Shown here: positions 31,604-44,445 of the stretch, one piece after another | Layout of the letters: every line of letters begins with the position of its first letter | Numbering within the stretch: position 1 is the stretch's first letter | Assembly (NCBI GenBank): GCA_027579435.1 | Contig: JANBPK010001224.1 | Coordinates: 1 to 61,418, forward strand | DNA length: 61,418 bases | Direction of reading: 5' to 3' | From: Candolleomyces eurysporus | Lineage: Eukaryota > Basidiomycota > Agaricomycetes > Agaricales > Psathyrellaceae | The notes under the pieces: model-generated | The model's database searches: none | What the model was told of the DNA's origin: nothing | Seen by the model: the letters and a program-made list of their open reading frames with translations, nothing else | Translations under genes and position numbers: made by a program

Positions 31604-33417
31604 TGCGACTCTTGAAGCTTGGCACGCTGTACGTCTATGTGCTGTAATTACGCCAACTTCTTTGCTTCCCGAAACTCTCGGTCGCTGGTCTCGTTCTCTT
31701 TGCTGCTTCCTTATATCTTTGATTCTCCAAGGCAATACTGTGAGCCACTCGGACTTTCACATTGAATTGACTTATAAGGACCAGATCTTGTCAGCGGACT
31801 CACCAGGATGCTGTAGTACTGGACTCTACCGTCCTGTTCGCTCACCCTGTCCCTTTTTACGGCGAAGTGGTATCGTTGTTGCGCAGTATGTATAGCCTAA
31901 CGTTCTTTACCCCATGAACGACGGAATTGCAGCGTCCTTATTGCTCTTTCTTACTCCTTCCCTCCCGGTCATACTCCAATCTTATAATTTCGGTGCCTTC
32001 AGTCTCCATGGTCACTGGTATTGGAACGCGGAATTTCCAACTCTCCTCGGACTTCAGGCTACGTACAAAGGTCACCTCGCTACGTAACCCCCGAGATTGT
32101 TCTGGCGCCAACGCCTTCTTGGAGTGTATAACCGGCTGAAGAGATCATTTTCTCCGACTACAGTCCCAATCCGTCCACAAGGCACTGCGGACATTATTGG
32201 ACTCAGCCGCGAGAGCATCGTCTTCTTCCGCAACTGCGTCCGACAATCCCTGAATCACTCTCCACCCCGGATACCGAAACCTCACTGGATGGCAAAACGA
32301 TAAACACATCCGTACTTTAGGCGACACCACAGGGTACTAAAGACCCGCTACTAGAGCAGCGGGCATTCAATCATAATTTGAATATCTCTGACCCTCTGGA
32401 CACTCAAACCAAAGGAGATGCTCAGAAGGAGGTTCAGGGGGTGAAACAAGTGTGATAAGGAGCTCTGTATGTCCCATTGATTAGAGGCTGTACTTCCAAT
32501 TGGACAGGGTATGCCACACAGCGACACATAATGTTTGTCTGTTCACGACCAAGGAATTGAGCTGGTCGACTCTGCTCAGCATAAGAGTTGGGAAAATGTC
32601 TGAAACTTCTCGATCTAAGTCTACTGGTAGACTGCGCATGCACCAGCACCAACGGCTTCTGGGCCCTCTTGAACAAAAGAGGACAAGCCCCCCAATGAGC
32701 CGAAACATCTATCCTGATTCAGGGGTCCGACTCAGCTCGCCATACATTCCTGCTCTATTGCCGTTTTTCGCTTTCGTTAGTAAGTCCTTCTTGGATTCTT
32801 TTTCTCCTCTCTACGTTTCGCTCTGTACATAGAGCTTGAAAACATACATGTCGTGGGTTCATCGGTCCTGACATCCGCCTCCATCCTCACTCTCTCCCTT
32901 GTAGCTATAACAATGGTTTGCTACGTCGGAATTATGCCAAAATCCTTCTTTGAAGTTTGGCAAGGGAGCCATGGTCGATCGTGATTATTCCTTGAAACTG
33001 AGCTTCACTTCAGTTGTGTGACGCCAGAAGTCTCCCGCACCTCCTGGTACTCCACGGCTTATCACGCCTTCATACCTAGTTGAAACGTCCAATTGACACT
33101 ATCCTTTGTAGGATATTCTTTACACGTGGTCTCAACATGTTTTCTCAACACGGGAGTTGAATACAATGTGCAATCATTTGATCAGTTGTGGTGCATTTGG
33201 CGTTCCCGTGCCCCGTTCATTTCGCTTCGAAGCTGCCGACATCGCAAACAATGCGTCATACGCTCACTTCATGAAATGTAGATGGACAACGCTCTAGCAC
33301 AGGACGGCGAGCGTTATAACTTAAAGCCCTATTCTAATACTAGTTCAAGGGTCTCTCCCAAAGCTCATATTGAAACACTGAGTCCTCTCAGCTCACCTCG
33401 GCTCAGGTGTCGTCAAC
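31604..33417. other. 1.8 kb without a recognised gene
   Basis: Several open frames of 60-150 codons exist on the plus strand but none shows a family pattern. A segment near 32325-32456 could be a last exon (ends EVQGVKQV then stop), and one near 31500-31640 has a hydrophobic stretch. I could not build a consistent gene from them. Confidence 0.4.
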
Positions 33418-35683
33418 ATGACATCCTATATTCCCATCGCTTCAACAGAGAAATCTTATTCTACGACAATGGAGGGTGTTCCTCGAGCGGTAGATTACGA
33501 GAACACCGGGGCCACCCATGGTGAGATACATCGCCGGATTTGCTAAGAGCAAAGTCCAACTCAATCCATTACTCCCCCCTCGTAGCCCGTACTCCGATCT
33601 CGCGTCTTGGACTCAATATTCTCTTCCTCCTATGCACTCTCTTCATGTTACTGTGGCCGTGGGGAGTTTTCGCAGTACTCCGCGCGTCTGGAGGCATCGA
33701 AATGCCCAATAGCATTGCTGAGTACGTCGTCGAGAACCCTCAACTGGTCAGCGCCCTGGTCACATTTATCGGAACCCTCAATCGCATTACCGCAACCTTC
33801 TTGTTTGGTTGTGCGATCACGAGATATGGCCAAATGTTCATCGCCACCAAGATCGGAGACGAGGCGGTAACCGTGTTCGGGGTGTCAGCCTTCATGGCGT
33901 TTCGGCACCTGAGTCTGGTTTGGGGGTTGTCAGATTGGAGGGCGGTTCTGCAAAAGCGTCAAAGATTCCTGCTAGTGCTTCTCTTCCTCGCAGCTCTTAG
34001 TGGTTTTGCTACCATCCCTTCGGGAACAGCGAGCTTGATCGCTCCCTCCCGGTTCCCAAAACCGCGTCAAATGAAAGAGCTGAAGGGACTAGAGCTTGAT
34101 TTCACGTCGCAAGACCCTCAATGTAGATCATGGCTTGGAGAAAGCGATCGATTTCCGTCGGGTTGGTGCAGGCAGATGGTTCGTTTTGACCGTGTCTCAC
34201 AAAGAGATAGCGCACCCTCAGGCTAATTTTGCCCTCTACCATGTAGGCCCAGGATGCTACAACCCCCACCTCAGAGGGATTTGTGCTCGGTAGCTCCCCG
34301 CAAAATGGGTATGGTGATGAACCGAGATACGAGGGTGTGAAGAATGGGACTTGCTTGTCAGAGAATAAGATGCTTGATATACTCGATTCGGGCCGTGACA
34401 ATGTACGTCTGATCCTCGTGGTCGCATTTCTTTCTCATATTCACTCTCATCTTCCATGTTTTCGGTACCTGACAGATGTTCACACTGCCGCATAATGAAG
34501 GGTATCCGCCGCTCCCCAGGTTTCTCAGCACCGAAGCAGGAATACCATTCCTTGGCTCAGCAAGAGGTGTTCTTCCGCTAGGGCCCAACAGTATCCCTAC
34601 ATTAAGGTCTATGTGGAGCTCATCGGGTCTTTTCATCGATTCCACAGCAAGGAGGGGAATCCTATCGTACAGCTACACTATGCTGCAACAAGGACTCGGA
34701 AACCGTGTTAATTGTGTCTACACTGACACGAGTCCTATCACATTCGATCCTAGTGCCGCGTCGGACGACCTTCAGTACCAAGGGGCTTGCGGAAACGGGC
34801 AGACCTTTATGTCTGTCTCCTCGGGGGCTGGAAATAGCACGCGAAACGGACTGGCCTTTTTAGCATGTAAGGGTGTCATCACCCAGTCACCCGAGGCGGA
34901 GGATCCCACTTACTACATCTATTTACGAGGTGGAAAAGGTCCGGGTTACTCCACGTTCGTCGGCAACATCACCTGCACGGTATCACCGATGCGTTCTGAA
35001 GTCTTTGCAGTAACATATCGTAAGGATCAAGCATACTTCAAGATCGATGATCCCGCTGTCAATCCTGCACCAGCAGCGGCGAATCTAAGCACTCATCCCG
35101 CTTTCATTGAATCGGCGTTTCATATCCTAGGGGAGTTGGTGAGCTGGGGTCAACGGTGGAACTCTAACATGATCGCGGAGTCGGTGGCAATATTTGGTGT
35201 CAAACTCTTTCAGATTCCCCAAGTCGAACGTCATAATGACTACCTTGAGCTGTATGCAGCTACCATTCAGGGTGTTCTGGAATACGTGGTGAGTCTCTGA
35301 GCAGTTTATCGTGTTATTGCATGAAAGCTCACACGGTCGAATCACAGGCAACGTACCTCAGACTACATTTGCTACAGGAACCCCCGCCGTCCTCGTGTTT
35401 TCGCAACGTAGAAGGGTCGGTTGACTACACTGTGATGGGCTGGTCGACTGCTTCGAGCTACGTGCAAATAGCTTTCCTTCTACCGATGACGATCCTGAAC
35501 CTCACAACCCTCGTCATCTTCCTCGCCGCGACGTATGGGGGTTCGAGTTATACGCACGACTTCGAGCCAACGGATACACGCTCGCTGCTGGGTGCATCGG
35601 TTGGAGGTAAAGGATCGAAAGAGGGGGGAGATTCTACAGCAAAGGTTGATTGGGGAGATAGGGTGACGTATCAGACTGATTAA
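33418..35683 (+). CDS. multi-pass membrane protein of unknown function
   Basis: Five exons (33418-33520, 33586-34178, 34253-34402, 34476-35288, 35348-35683) sum to 665 codons, 664 aa, with all phases consistent. The first exon encodes a short polar cytoplasmic tail. Membrane segments are visible around ILFLLCTLFMLLWPWGVF, LVSALVTFIGTLNRITATFL, FLLVLLFLAALSGFATI and, near the C-terminus, VQIAFLLPMTILNLTTLVIF. Between the third and fourth lies a loop of about 370 residues with several cysteines and N-glycosylation-type sites such as NGT, NST and NIT, so it is probably outside the cell. The layout is familiar from many Agaricomycete hypothetical membrane proteins, but I know no function. Codon use and intact splice sites suggest a living gene. 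Confidence 0.8.
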
Positions 35684-36418
35684 TTTATCGGTGGCATCTC
35701 CCTGATGATGTTTCGAACGGATTCGTTCATCGCATCGCTGTTCCTCCATACATATTTAGTATTGCTAGCTCGGACTCTGCTCTAGAGCATTCAGTACTGG
35801 TACCGTATCGTTTGAACCGTATTTTTCATTTTGCTGTTTTGGACCGGGCCTGAGAGAGAGCGAATGGAGGCTAACCAAGAGGTGAGCGTGAATTGAGTGA
35901 GAGTCACATTGGAGTAGAACGAGGAGCAAAGGCTTCTATGAAGCTGTGAGACAGCATTCACCCCAAATATACTCCATCTTTGGTGAAGCGGATGAAGTAC
36001 ACGGTAGCACGCAATTAATAACAGTTCTCGTCTCTGTGATTTATTGAATTGTGGCCAGCCATGTTTGTCGTCGCTGGCTCTTCTTTGGCGTTTCCTTACC
36101 CCCAGCGGCCCATTTGAGAACCATAGCAAATGGGAGGCCGGGAAATCCAAACCTGCGAGGTTGCATGATGTTGCGCAAGTGACGGCCGATTGTCCGGTCG
36201 CACTCGGTTTATTCTAGCGCCGTGAGGTTGCAGTTTCCTTAGAAAGTTCTCTGATAGGGGCACGTACAATCTCGTATGAAGATGGGCGCTAAATGTGGGT
36301 CGGGGCCATGCGCCACATGACCGGCATCAGGAATGTGTGAAGATAGACGTCGAGAAGCGATAACGTCTCCACAGAGTCTCTTCGACCTGAACCACTGGCC
36401 GCTCTGTCTCGGCTAACG
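35684..36418. other. intergenic, no gene seen
   Basis: 735 bases between the membrane protein and F-box gene 3. No conserved coding pattern or repeat is visible. Confidence 0.5.
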
Positions 36419-38160
36419 ATGGACANCCCCCTTCACCCACCGCTCAAACACCAACTATGTCCCATCAGGCGAAGAAATACCAGCCATACGCGACGTTATT
36501 CGCAAAGGGAAGGAGGCCTTGAACGACATCGATCAGAAGACCCGCGAGATTCATCAGAGGCCCCACGNAGATTGAAAGCAGGACGTCCAAGCTCAGGAGG
36601 GAGCTACCGGTACTGGCGGAGCGTCGGGAGGTACAGAAGAGACAAGTGGACGAACACAAAGCCTTACTTTCTCCTATCAAGCGGGTCCCTCACGATATTC
36701 TCACCTCCATCTTCCTCAGTGTCCTTGACGTTGTCGACCATCTGATAATATCCAAAAAACACCCAGCTGTAACCATCAGTCATGTTTGCCAGTACTGGCG
36801 CAAAATATCTCTTTCCACCAAGCTCCTTTGGCGTCATCTACACGTTCGGGTTCCTGCTTATCCTCCCCATCAAAAATTCAGCGATACCTGGAGGGCACAG
36901 GTAGCAAGACGTGTCCAGATGATAAGGACGTGGATTGCTCGCTCTGGCGAATGTCACCTTAGTGTCGAACTTCACGACTCAAACGTGATATCGGCCAAAT
37001 CAGTCCAGTATTGCGCCATGATCAACCAATGCGTCGAGTTCAACGAACTCGTGGAGGTACTCTGCTCTTCATCGCCACGGTGGAAGGATTTGTACTTGGA
37101 AGTGGCCTTCCATCGAGCACAACCCCTCACGTTACGCCTTCTTACCGTTCCTTCCCAGCCCACACCGACACTCACCAATGTCAAGCTCTACTGTTTGGGG
37201 GGCGGACACCAAGAGGAAAGCCCACTGAATCAAAACTTCTTCTCAGGCACGAGCATTTTCACCACACCAACTTTGCGCTCTCTCGAGATAGGCGCTAAGG
37301 CTCTGGCTCTTGATATCAAGACCATGCCCGTAGCTTGGTCCAATTTGGAGCACCTGCTTTTCCAAGGATACTCCGGAAGATCATCGCATCACTTCGGCGC
37401 CACGCAGGCCTTGGCATTGCTTCAAGAGTGCCCCAATCTCGTCACATGTTGCCTCGTCCTTCAAAGAGAGTCCACCATCCCAACAAACCGTTCGCCAATA
37501 CCACTTCGAAGACTCAGGGAGCTATCGTTCCTATGGAGCACCTTCCCCCTTCCGACAGGCTTCGCCCGATCTCTCATCCTCCCTGCTCTTCGTAAAATGG
37601 TGGTCTACCACGAGGGCACGCCACGCACTCACGAAGGGAATGGACTTTCCGAATTCTTCGAGCGCTTTGGGTCCACCCTTGAAGACGTCACATTTTGCTA
37701 CACATCCCTGACCCAAGCTGCCCTTCAACACTGCCTCCAGCATTTGCCCAACGTCTGCAATCTGGGACTCGTCAGTTCAAACAGATATGCAAGTGTCAGG
37801 GACGCCGCCACGCTCAACCGCGATATCCTAATGCACCTCTCTGCACAATTCGATGAGGCGGGAACTACTCTCATTCAATTACCCTTGTGCCCAAGCATTG
37901 AGGTATTTAGATTGTCGGTGATCAGCGGTGGGGTCGACGAGGTGGCGTTGGTTGATTTCATTGAGTCGCGACTGCGGAGAGTAAACAATCAGCCTGTTGA
38001 AGGTGGTAGGAGGGTCACCCGTCTGCGGGAATTCGACTGTGGCCTCAGTAGCCTCCAAGCCGTTGAGCCCATGCTCCGAAGCAGAGGTATTGATATGGAG
38101 GTTTCTCAAACACGATCTACTGTCGCTATCATTCCCCTTGTGTCGTACCGTTTTAAATGA
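36419..38160 (+). CDS. F-box-like protein 3 (coiled-coil subgroup)
   Basis: The frame from the ATG at 36419 is continuous for 579 aa when the Ns at 36426 and 36568 are treated as extra bases. This restores an N-terminus (PFTHRSNTNYVPSGEE, then a coiled coil from KGKEALNDIDQ) that matches the paralogs at 47110-48882 and 49737-51470. The F-box-like motif follows at about residues 75-135 (LLSPIKRVPHDILTSIFLSV, HVCQYWRKISLS, LWRHLHV). The C-terminal part contains leucine-rich stretches and ends with VALVDFIESR. Family role: Skp1-binding adaptor of an SCF ubiquitin ligase. It belongs to a different subgroup from F-box genes 1 and 2, which lack the coiled coil. Confidence 0.85.
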
Positions 38161-38421
38161 TCTGTCATGCCGTTCAGTCGAATACCAAAAGATAACCGAC
38201 CGATTGATTGCACTGCTGCTTTTCATGTCGAAATGTCCACTTTATTTAGTCCTCAGCTCCCGATCCTTTCCATTATGGTGAGGTACGAGGAAATAGCGCG
38301 CGCTTGCTGGGCCGAGTCACACGTCACGCCATAAACGTAAGCCATGTCACAGGGCCTGTGACAGGCAGCTGCGCCCCACTCGTCGTCGTCGACAGTCACC
38401 TTGACCACCTTCACGACTCCC

Positions 38422-39363
38422 ATGGACCAGCCACCTACCGTTCTATTCGAGTCTTACGAGCAAGATTTCCGCCATATTATCGACAGCGTACGACAGAAGC
38501 TAGAAGGAGATGCAAGGTCATCGGTAGGAGGTGATTAACGGTTTCTAGGCTCCAGGGCGGACACGAATGACTGACAGGGAGGGTAGAACAGCGGAAAGCG
38601 GCTTTACGGAAAGCTGAGATCGAGTTGGACGAAGCAGACGATATTGTGCGTAAAAATTCGGAATTTCACCAGGTTCTAAATCTGATAGTAGTTCCTAGGT
38701 ATCGCAACTGGAGACAGAAATTCAAGGAATTCCCAAGTCGGTTCAAGGACCGTACACCACCCGGCTCAAGCAAGCCAGAGCGGACTTGAACAAGTACAAG
38801 AAGCTCTCGAAGGACCTCCACTCTCAAGCCCAACGTTCTGACCTCCTTGGAGCTTACTCTCGCAACCAGCAGCACTCGGACGACCCTTATGGCGAGCGTA
38901 GCGAACGTGAGCGGTTGTTGGCAGGGCACGAAGTCCTAAACGATGGTACTCGTCGTCTCCAAGAATCCACCAGCGTGGCGCTGCAGACCGAGGCCTACGG
39001 GGCAGAGATTCTGACAACATTGAGGGGTCAACGGGAGCAGATTGAGAATTCGCGGGATATGGTGTGTTCATGAACCCCTTCTACCCCCGTTGTTGTTGGC
39101 TTACGTTGGTTCGTCGTCAAGCTCAACACTGCAGATCGAAACATTGACAGAGCGTCGACAACAATCGGGAAGATGATTCGACAGTGAGTGTTACTGGCCT
39201 TCCCCTGCTGCCTGGCCCCTGCCTCGTTTCCAGCTGCCAGGAAACGCTGACCGTATGGTTTCCTTACAGGATGTACAAACAGCGTGTCATTATCGGCGCT
39301 ATCACCGTGTTCTTCGTCATCCTGATTATCGTCATCCTCTATTTCAAGCTCGTTCGACGGTGA
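38422..39363 (+). CDS. VTI1: Vti1-type Qb-SNARE, vesicle transport
   Basis: Five exons (38422-38516, 38582-38645, 38699-39061, 39122-39183, 39270-39363) give 225 aa, close to yeast Vti1 (217 aa). The N-terminal Habc-like part begins FESYEQDFRHIIDSV, the typical Vti1 start. The SNARE motif follows, with the central glutamine Q164 in TLRGQREQIEN and LNTADRNIDRASTTI. A single C-terminal membrane anchor (IGAITVFFVILIIVILYF) ends with basic residues. Vti1 takes part in fusion between Golgi, endosome and vacuole membranes as the Qb partner of several SNARE complexes. This is a conserved core gene embedded among lineage-specific genes. The first intron's acceptor (GGGAG) is the weakest junction; a neighbouring site is possible. 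Confidence 0.9.
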
Positions 39364-40951
39364 TTTGATTCTTTCCCGCGTCCTCCGGAAATTCCAATTC
39401 TATCGTCGAATAGGATGGACAATTTAGGTGGAACAATACCCTGAGCTCAGATATCGGATATGCTGTACCTTTCGCGTAATTTANTTTGCCATTTTTTGTG
39501 TATTATATTGACACACTCCCTGTCTTCCTAGTCTTAGGAATCTATTACTGTCAGCGTCGTTGTATTGCTCCAACGCTGGTTGCTCTTCTCACACTGTCTC
39601 CCCGCTTCAAAGTCTGGAGCCTCGATTCACCTGCCCGTCCACCTTGTTTCTCTATTTCCCTTTCACCCGGTCAATGTTTGCCCGCCCCGTGGGCCATTTA
39701 CGATTCCCATCATCTACCATCACTTTTCTGAAAGGCTATCCTTTGCCTAGCGTCCGCCCGTTATAACACCGAGAATAAGCTATGTACTTACCGTATGGAC
39801 GAGGTCGAGTCTCTGTCCTTCGGCGAAATAATCGGTCAAGATGGCTAGCGGCTTCTTATATTCTGCCATAACGTCTTGTGAGTGGGCGTTCTGTTCATTC
39901 CTTCCGCTCACTGATAAAGATCTCTTTAGCGTAGCGGAACAAAGGCGTTCAGGGCCTCGGTACAGGAACACGCATGATTCTCATTGCACGCGTCGTCCAT
40001 GCGATGTGATGTCCGGAGACGTTTGTCTTCCGAATGCAGCGTTATAGAGCCTACCCCCGAGTAAGGCGGACGACGACGAGGGCTGGATCCCAGGCAGGGG
40101 TGGTCAGTGTGACCATGTGAGCACGAGTTCAATTCAACACAAGTTGGATGGAACTCGAAGTGACGTCCCCGACCCTCCGAAGGGTTCATGTGATGTGATG
40201 TGCTTACAGAAAGGCTTTGTATTCATGAGTGAGTCCCATTCATTTGAAATAGCAATTCAAAATCGATTGCTAACCCGAGGACTTGGTGGCTAGACCGTCG
40301 CTTCATCAACGTGTTCGTTTTTGATCTCAACGGAGGATTTAGAAGCTACCTGACCGACTGTACATTAACCGGTGGGCGGTCTCTTGAAACCATACATACC
40401 ACATCAATTGTTGCTGACAAGTATCTCAACCCTGGTGGATCAAGGACGTTTTCTTGTGCGGAGGCGCTCATCTACCGTAGAGGCTAGACTCCTCAGAATT
40501 GGTACATCGTGTTTGCTTGAATACGAGATTATGACCTCCCCGAACGCTAGGCTATCTCGGTGGGTCGCTTTGCTCTGTCCTCTGTACATATGTGTTGCTT
40601 CTGGACTGACGTTGGGCAGCTCAACTTTGCAAGGGTCGGCGCTACGCGGTGACATCACTCTTGTCCATATGTCCCGGATCCCCAAATGTCAAAGATAAGA
40701 TCTGAGTGTCGTCCGATGACTATGGGCTGTCTCCTGACCGGGGCTATACATAGATCGACATCGTATTTAAGCGTGCGTATGTGATCAGTCGATGTCCGTT
40801 TAGCCCTCTGTTCCCTCTTCACTGAGCGCCTTACTGACTCTTAGTTCTCAGTCTCAGTCCCTACAGAATCAATTTGCGATCTTGGCGCTCCACCACTCCA
40901 CTCCATTCTCCATCCCAGTACCAAGCTCAGCTCGCCTTGCTCTTCACTCAC
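39364..40951. other. 1.6 kb without a recognised gene
   Basis: Open frames are short and patternless; one N at 39484. It contains the 3' region of VTI1 and the promoter of the ABC transporter. Weak exon-like pieces near 39780-40330 could not be joined into a gene. Confidence 0.4.
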
Positions 40952-43900
40952 ATGGAGAAACCAAACACCAACGGGACCACGTTAAAGCACGATGAGCGTA
41001 ACGCCTTTTCACCAGCCCCAGAAAATGAAAGCGGCTCCGTGCTTTCGTACGAACACCTCAGCTATGTCGTGTCGACTGAGAAGAAAGGCTTGCCGAAGGT
41101 TTTGGTAGATGATATCTCGGTCAAGGTTAGAGCTGGGGAGTTGCTTGCTATTATGGTACGTGTTCCATTCCTTAGTTCCTCCAACCCTTCCATTTGTACT
41201 AGCTTGATTCTTTCCATTCGTCCTTTCGTTCCTCCATTCATTTCCATCTTTCTCCATTCATTCGTTTTTTCTGTCATTCATTTGTTCTATCATTCGTTCT
41301 CTCACCCGTTCCGTCAAACATCTGACCAACCTCACTCTCTTGGTTCTCTACAGGGCCCATCTGGTGCAGGGAAGAGCACGCTGCTAGATCTGATGGCGTT
41401 CCGCAAAGACGCAGCTGAAGGGGGGTACGGTACGTTCTTCCTTATCGTGTCCTTCCTCTATCTTGTCACCGATGGCATGCCGGTTGGGACATATGACAGG
41501 CTACATTAAACGGACGCCCGCTCAATCGGAGCTCTATATCCAAGATCTCTTGTTTCGTCGAGCAGGAGGATGCCTTGCTTGGTGTGCTGACGGTGCGAGA
41601 GTCGATTACGTATGCCTTGAGATTGCAGTTGAGTGTCTTTCTGTCTCTTTGGCTCTCCTAAATGCTGACGAAGTTAATGGCGCCATCTCTCTATATGCGT
41701 GTCTCCAGTCTCCCACTCATGCCCCGCAATCAAGTGAACGATCGCGTCCAGAGGGTTATCACCGCTCTCGGACTCCAAACGTGTGCTGACCAGAGGATCG
41801 GGACGCCGATTTCGCGAGGGATCTCAGGGGGTATGTTGATACTCCTTCACTTCATGGTGAACGATCTAAGCCTCTTTAATTTAGGTCAGAAACGACGTGT
41901 TACGGCAGCTTGTGCTATGGTCACTTTTCCGTGAGTGTCATAATTGGCCGCTACCGCACTTTCACCGTTAATTTGATCAAATGGCATGACTAACTGCATA
42001 CATAGACGGATCCTATTCCTGGATGAAGTAACATCTGGAGTTCGTATGCTTCCATTGGACTGTCAGCCTAGCACGAGAACTGACTAACTCCCATTTGTGC
42101 GTATGTTATACATGATAGCTCGACAGTACAGCCGCCCGAGAAGTTATATCGTCCATCAGGACGTTGGCTCGAGCAGAAGGCATGATCGTCATTGCGAGCA
42201 TCCACCAGCCTTCTCTCGATACCTTGTCTCAGTTTACGAAAGTGATGCTCTTGGCGAAGGGCAGGTTATGCTTCTATGGGGGTGTGGGCGAGTTGAGTGG
42301 GTTCTTCGAGGCGTGGGGGAGACCTGTTGGGCGATTTGTGCGTATTCATCCCCTTCCAAACTTCGTCGAGATGCTGACTGAGAACATTCGATACGTCATA
42401 TCTTTCTTAGTCTAATCCAGCTGACCATGCTATGAATTTCCTTAATACAGACTTCGGTTCCGGCATTGAACCTACGACCAAAGGGTCTACGTCAGCTGAA
42501 GACTTCCGGGAGTTTTATCTTACCTATCGCTCGCAGGCCCAACCGAGAGCCCACAACGCGTTTTCAGCCCCATCGGCCGCATGGAGCATATCGTCGGCAT
42601 CGAATTCCGACCTCGTCGCAAACGCTGGGGTACAGCTCCATGGGGACTACAATCCCAACCCCGCTGTGGATACCAGTAGTGTCGATTCTGGAAAAGCGGG
42701 ACCTGCGGGTACACTCTTATGGAATACGCTGACGCTGGCAGAGAGGAGTGTGAAGAATTATACGAGAAACTTACTTGCGTATGGAGTCCGTGCTGGGATG
42801 TACGGAGGTGAGCCAGATGTCGCCTAAATCACATCTTATGGAAATCTAACGTTCTATCGCACTATAGGGATGGGCTTCATGTTGGCGTAAGTCAACTGTT
42901 CGATGTGGAAAGCCCGTCTAATGTGCATGTTTGGATAGGACGATATGGATCCGATTGGGGGATGCAGACTCTATAATCAATGACCGGCTTTCAGTCCATT
43001 TTTATAGCGTTGCGTTTCTCGCTTTCGTAAGTCTGAGCTTCCCGGTTCTCAAACTGAAACTTGAGCTGACAACAAGCCTATTTTATAAAAGATGTCCGTG
43101 GCCGGAATTCCCGGTTGTGAGTACCTATTCTCACCTGCGTCCAGGTGTGCCCTCGAAAGACTCATTTAACCCCTTATCTCTTAGTCCTGGAAGAACGCGC
43201 AGTATATTATCGAGAATCCAAGAATGGACTATACTCGACGCTGCCTTTCGTCCTCGCCAACACTCTCGTGAACATTCCATTCCTGTTCCTCTGCACCGTT
43301 TTCTTCACTGTGATATGCTATTGGGCAATTGTACGTTACTTCTCCCTCTCATGTGGACTCGCCCTTCCATAAGTTAACATATAGAACTTGATTTACAGGG
43401 CTTGAACCCGGATGCAGGAGCGTTCTTCCGTTTCCTCGGTTTCTTGTTTTTGGCTCTCTTCACAGCTGAGAGTCAGGTACTCGTCATCGCGGCTTTGCTA
43501 CCGATCTTCGTGGCTGCGCTTGCGATCTGTGCTTTGTGAGTGTATTCATACTCTCCTATATCTGAGCCTAACGGCTAAATTTATGATAGCTTGAACGGTT
43601 TTTGGATGAGCGTCGGAGGCTATTTGTAAGTCAATCCCGACAATTCCCTCCGTATCTCGATGTCACTCACGACGATCGATCATCACAGCATTAAAGCAAG
43701 GTCGTTACCGAGATTCTGGTACTACAGTTTCCACTTTATGGACTTCCAAAAATACGCTTTTGAACTCCTGACTAACGTGAGCTGCCCATTCTTCCTCATG
43801 AGTAAGAATAACTAACACGAACGCACTTATCCGAAGTCGGATCTTCGAGGGGTAACATTCAAGTGCAACACCATTGTCAACGGTAGTTGCGCGTGCGCTT

Positions 43901-44129
43901 ACCCATCATCCGCACCTCAGACTTGCACCGTCTCGGGTGACGACATCCTAAGATACCTTGAAATCGGAGATATCTCATACTCAAAATGGTGTGGCATCGT
44001 GTTCTCAATCTTGGTAATTTATCGTATTGCGTGAGTTTTCGAGATTTCTTTTTTCCGTGTTTGGACTCACTAACGAGAATGGTGGCATGTTGCAGTCTGT
44101 ATGTTTCTCTCAAGTTGCGATCGAAGTAG
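40952..44129 (+). CDS. ABCG-family (white/brown complex type) half ABC transporter
   Basis: I traced 17 exons (40952-41155, 41354-41429, 41500-41627, 41709-41830, 41885-41930, 42006-42039, 42119-42337, 42411-42807, 42868-42886, 42939-43026, 43092-43116, 43185-43330, 43399-43535, 43590-43625, 43689-43776, 43837-44030, 44096-44129). They total 1993 bases, one too many; dropping one A of the AAA at 41508-41510 gives 663 aa with all phases consistent. The ATP-binding domain comes first: Walker A GPSGAGKST, signature ISGGQKRR, Walker B ILFLDEVTSGLDST, H-loop ASIHQPS. The membrane domain follows, with ERAVYYRESKNGLYST and hydrophobic spans such as FFRFLGFLFLALF. ATP-domain-first order and this length define ABCG half-transporters, which work as dimers and export lipids or hydrophobic compounds. 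The substrate is unknown. Intron 1 (198 bases) is unusually long and ATTC-rich. Confidence 0.9.
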
Positions 44130-44445
44130 TAGAGGCGCTGTGGAGGGTAAAATACAACCGGAGGGTCTGGAAAGGGACAATTTATCTCATACATAATCCA
44201 AACATTTAAACGATGCAACGCACGGCGAAAACAGAAAACAGGACGCTATTCTGCTGCCTGGGACTCTCGGTACAACTGGATGGCTCCCCGAGAGTCTCAG
44301 AGGTGTGTGGGAGAGTCACGGACGGAAGTGTTGGAGAATCACTGACTCGAGCAACGGCCCCTATTCGCCTTTCCTCAAACTGTCTCACTCTGCGTCTCAT
44401 ACACATCCACCAGCTTTCCTGCACTATCTTGCCACTTGCGCGAAC
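44130..44445. other. short intergenic region
   Basis: 3' end of the transporter and promoter of the protease gene; no other feature is seen. Confidence 0.5.
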
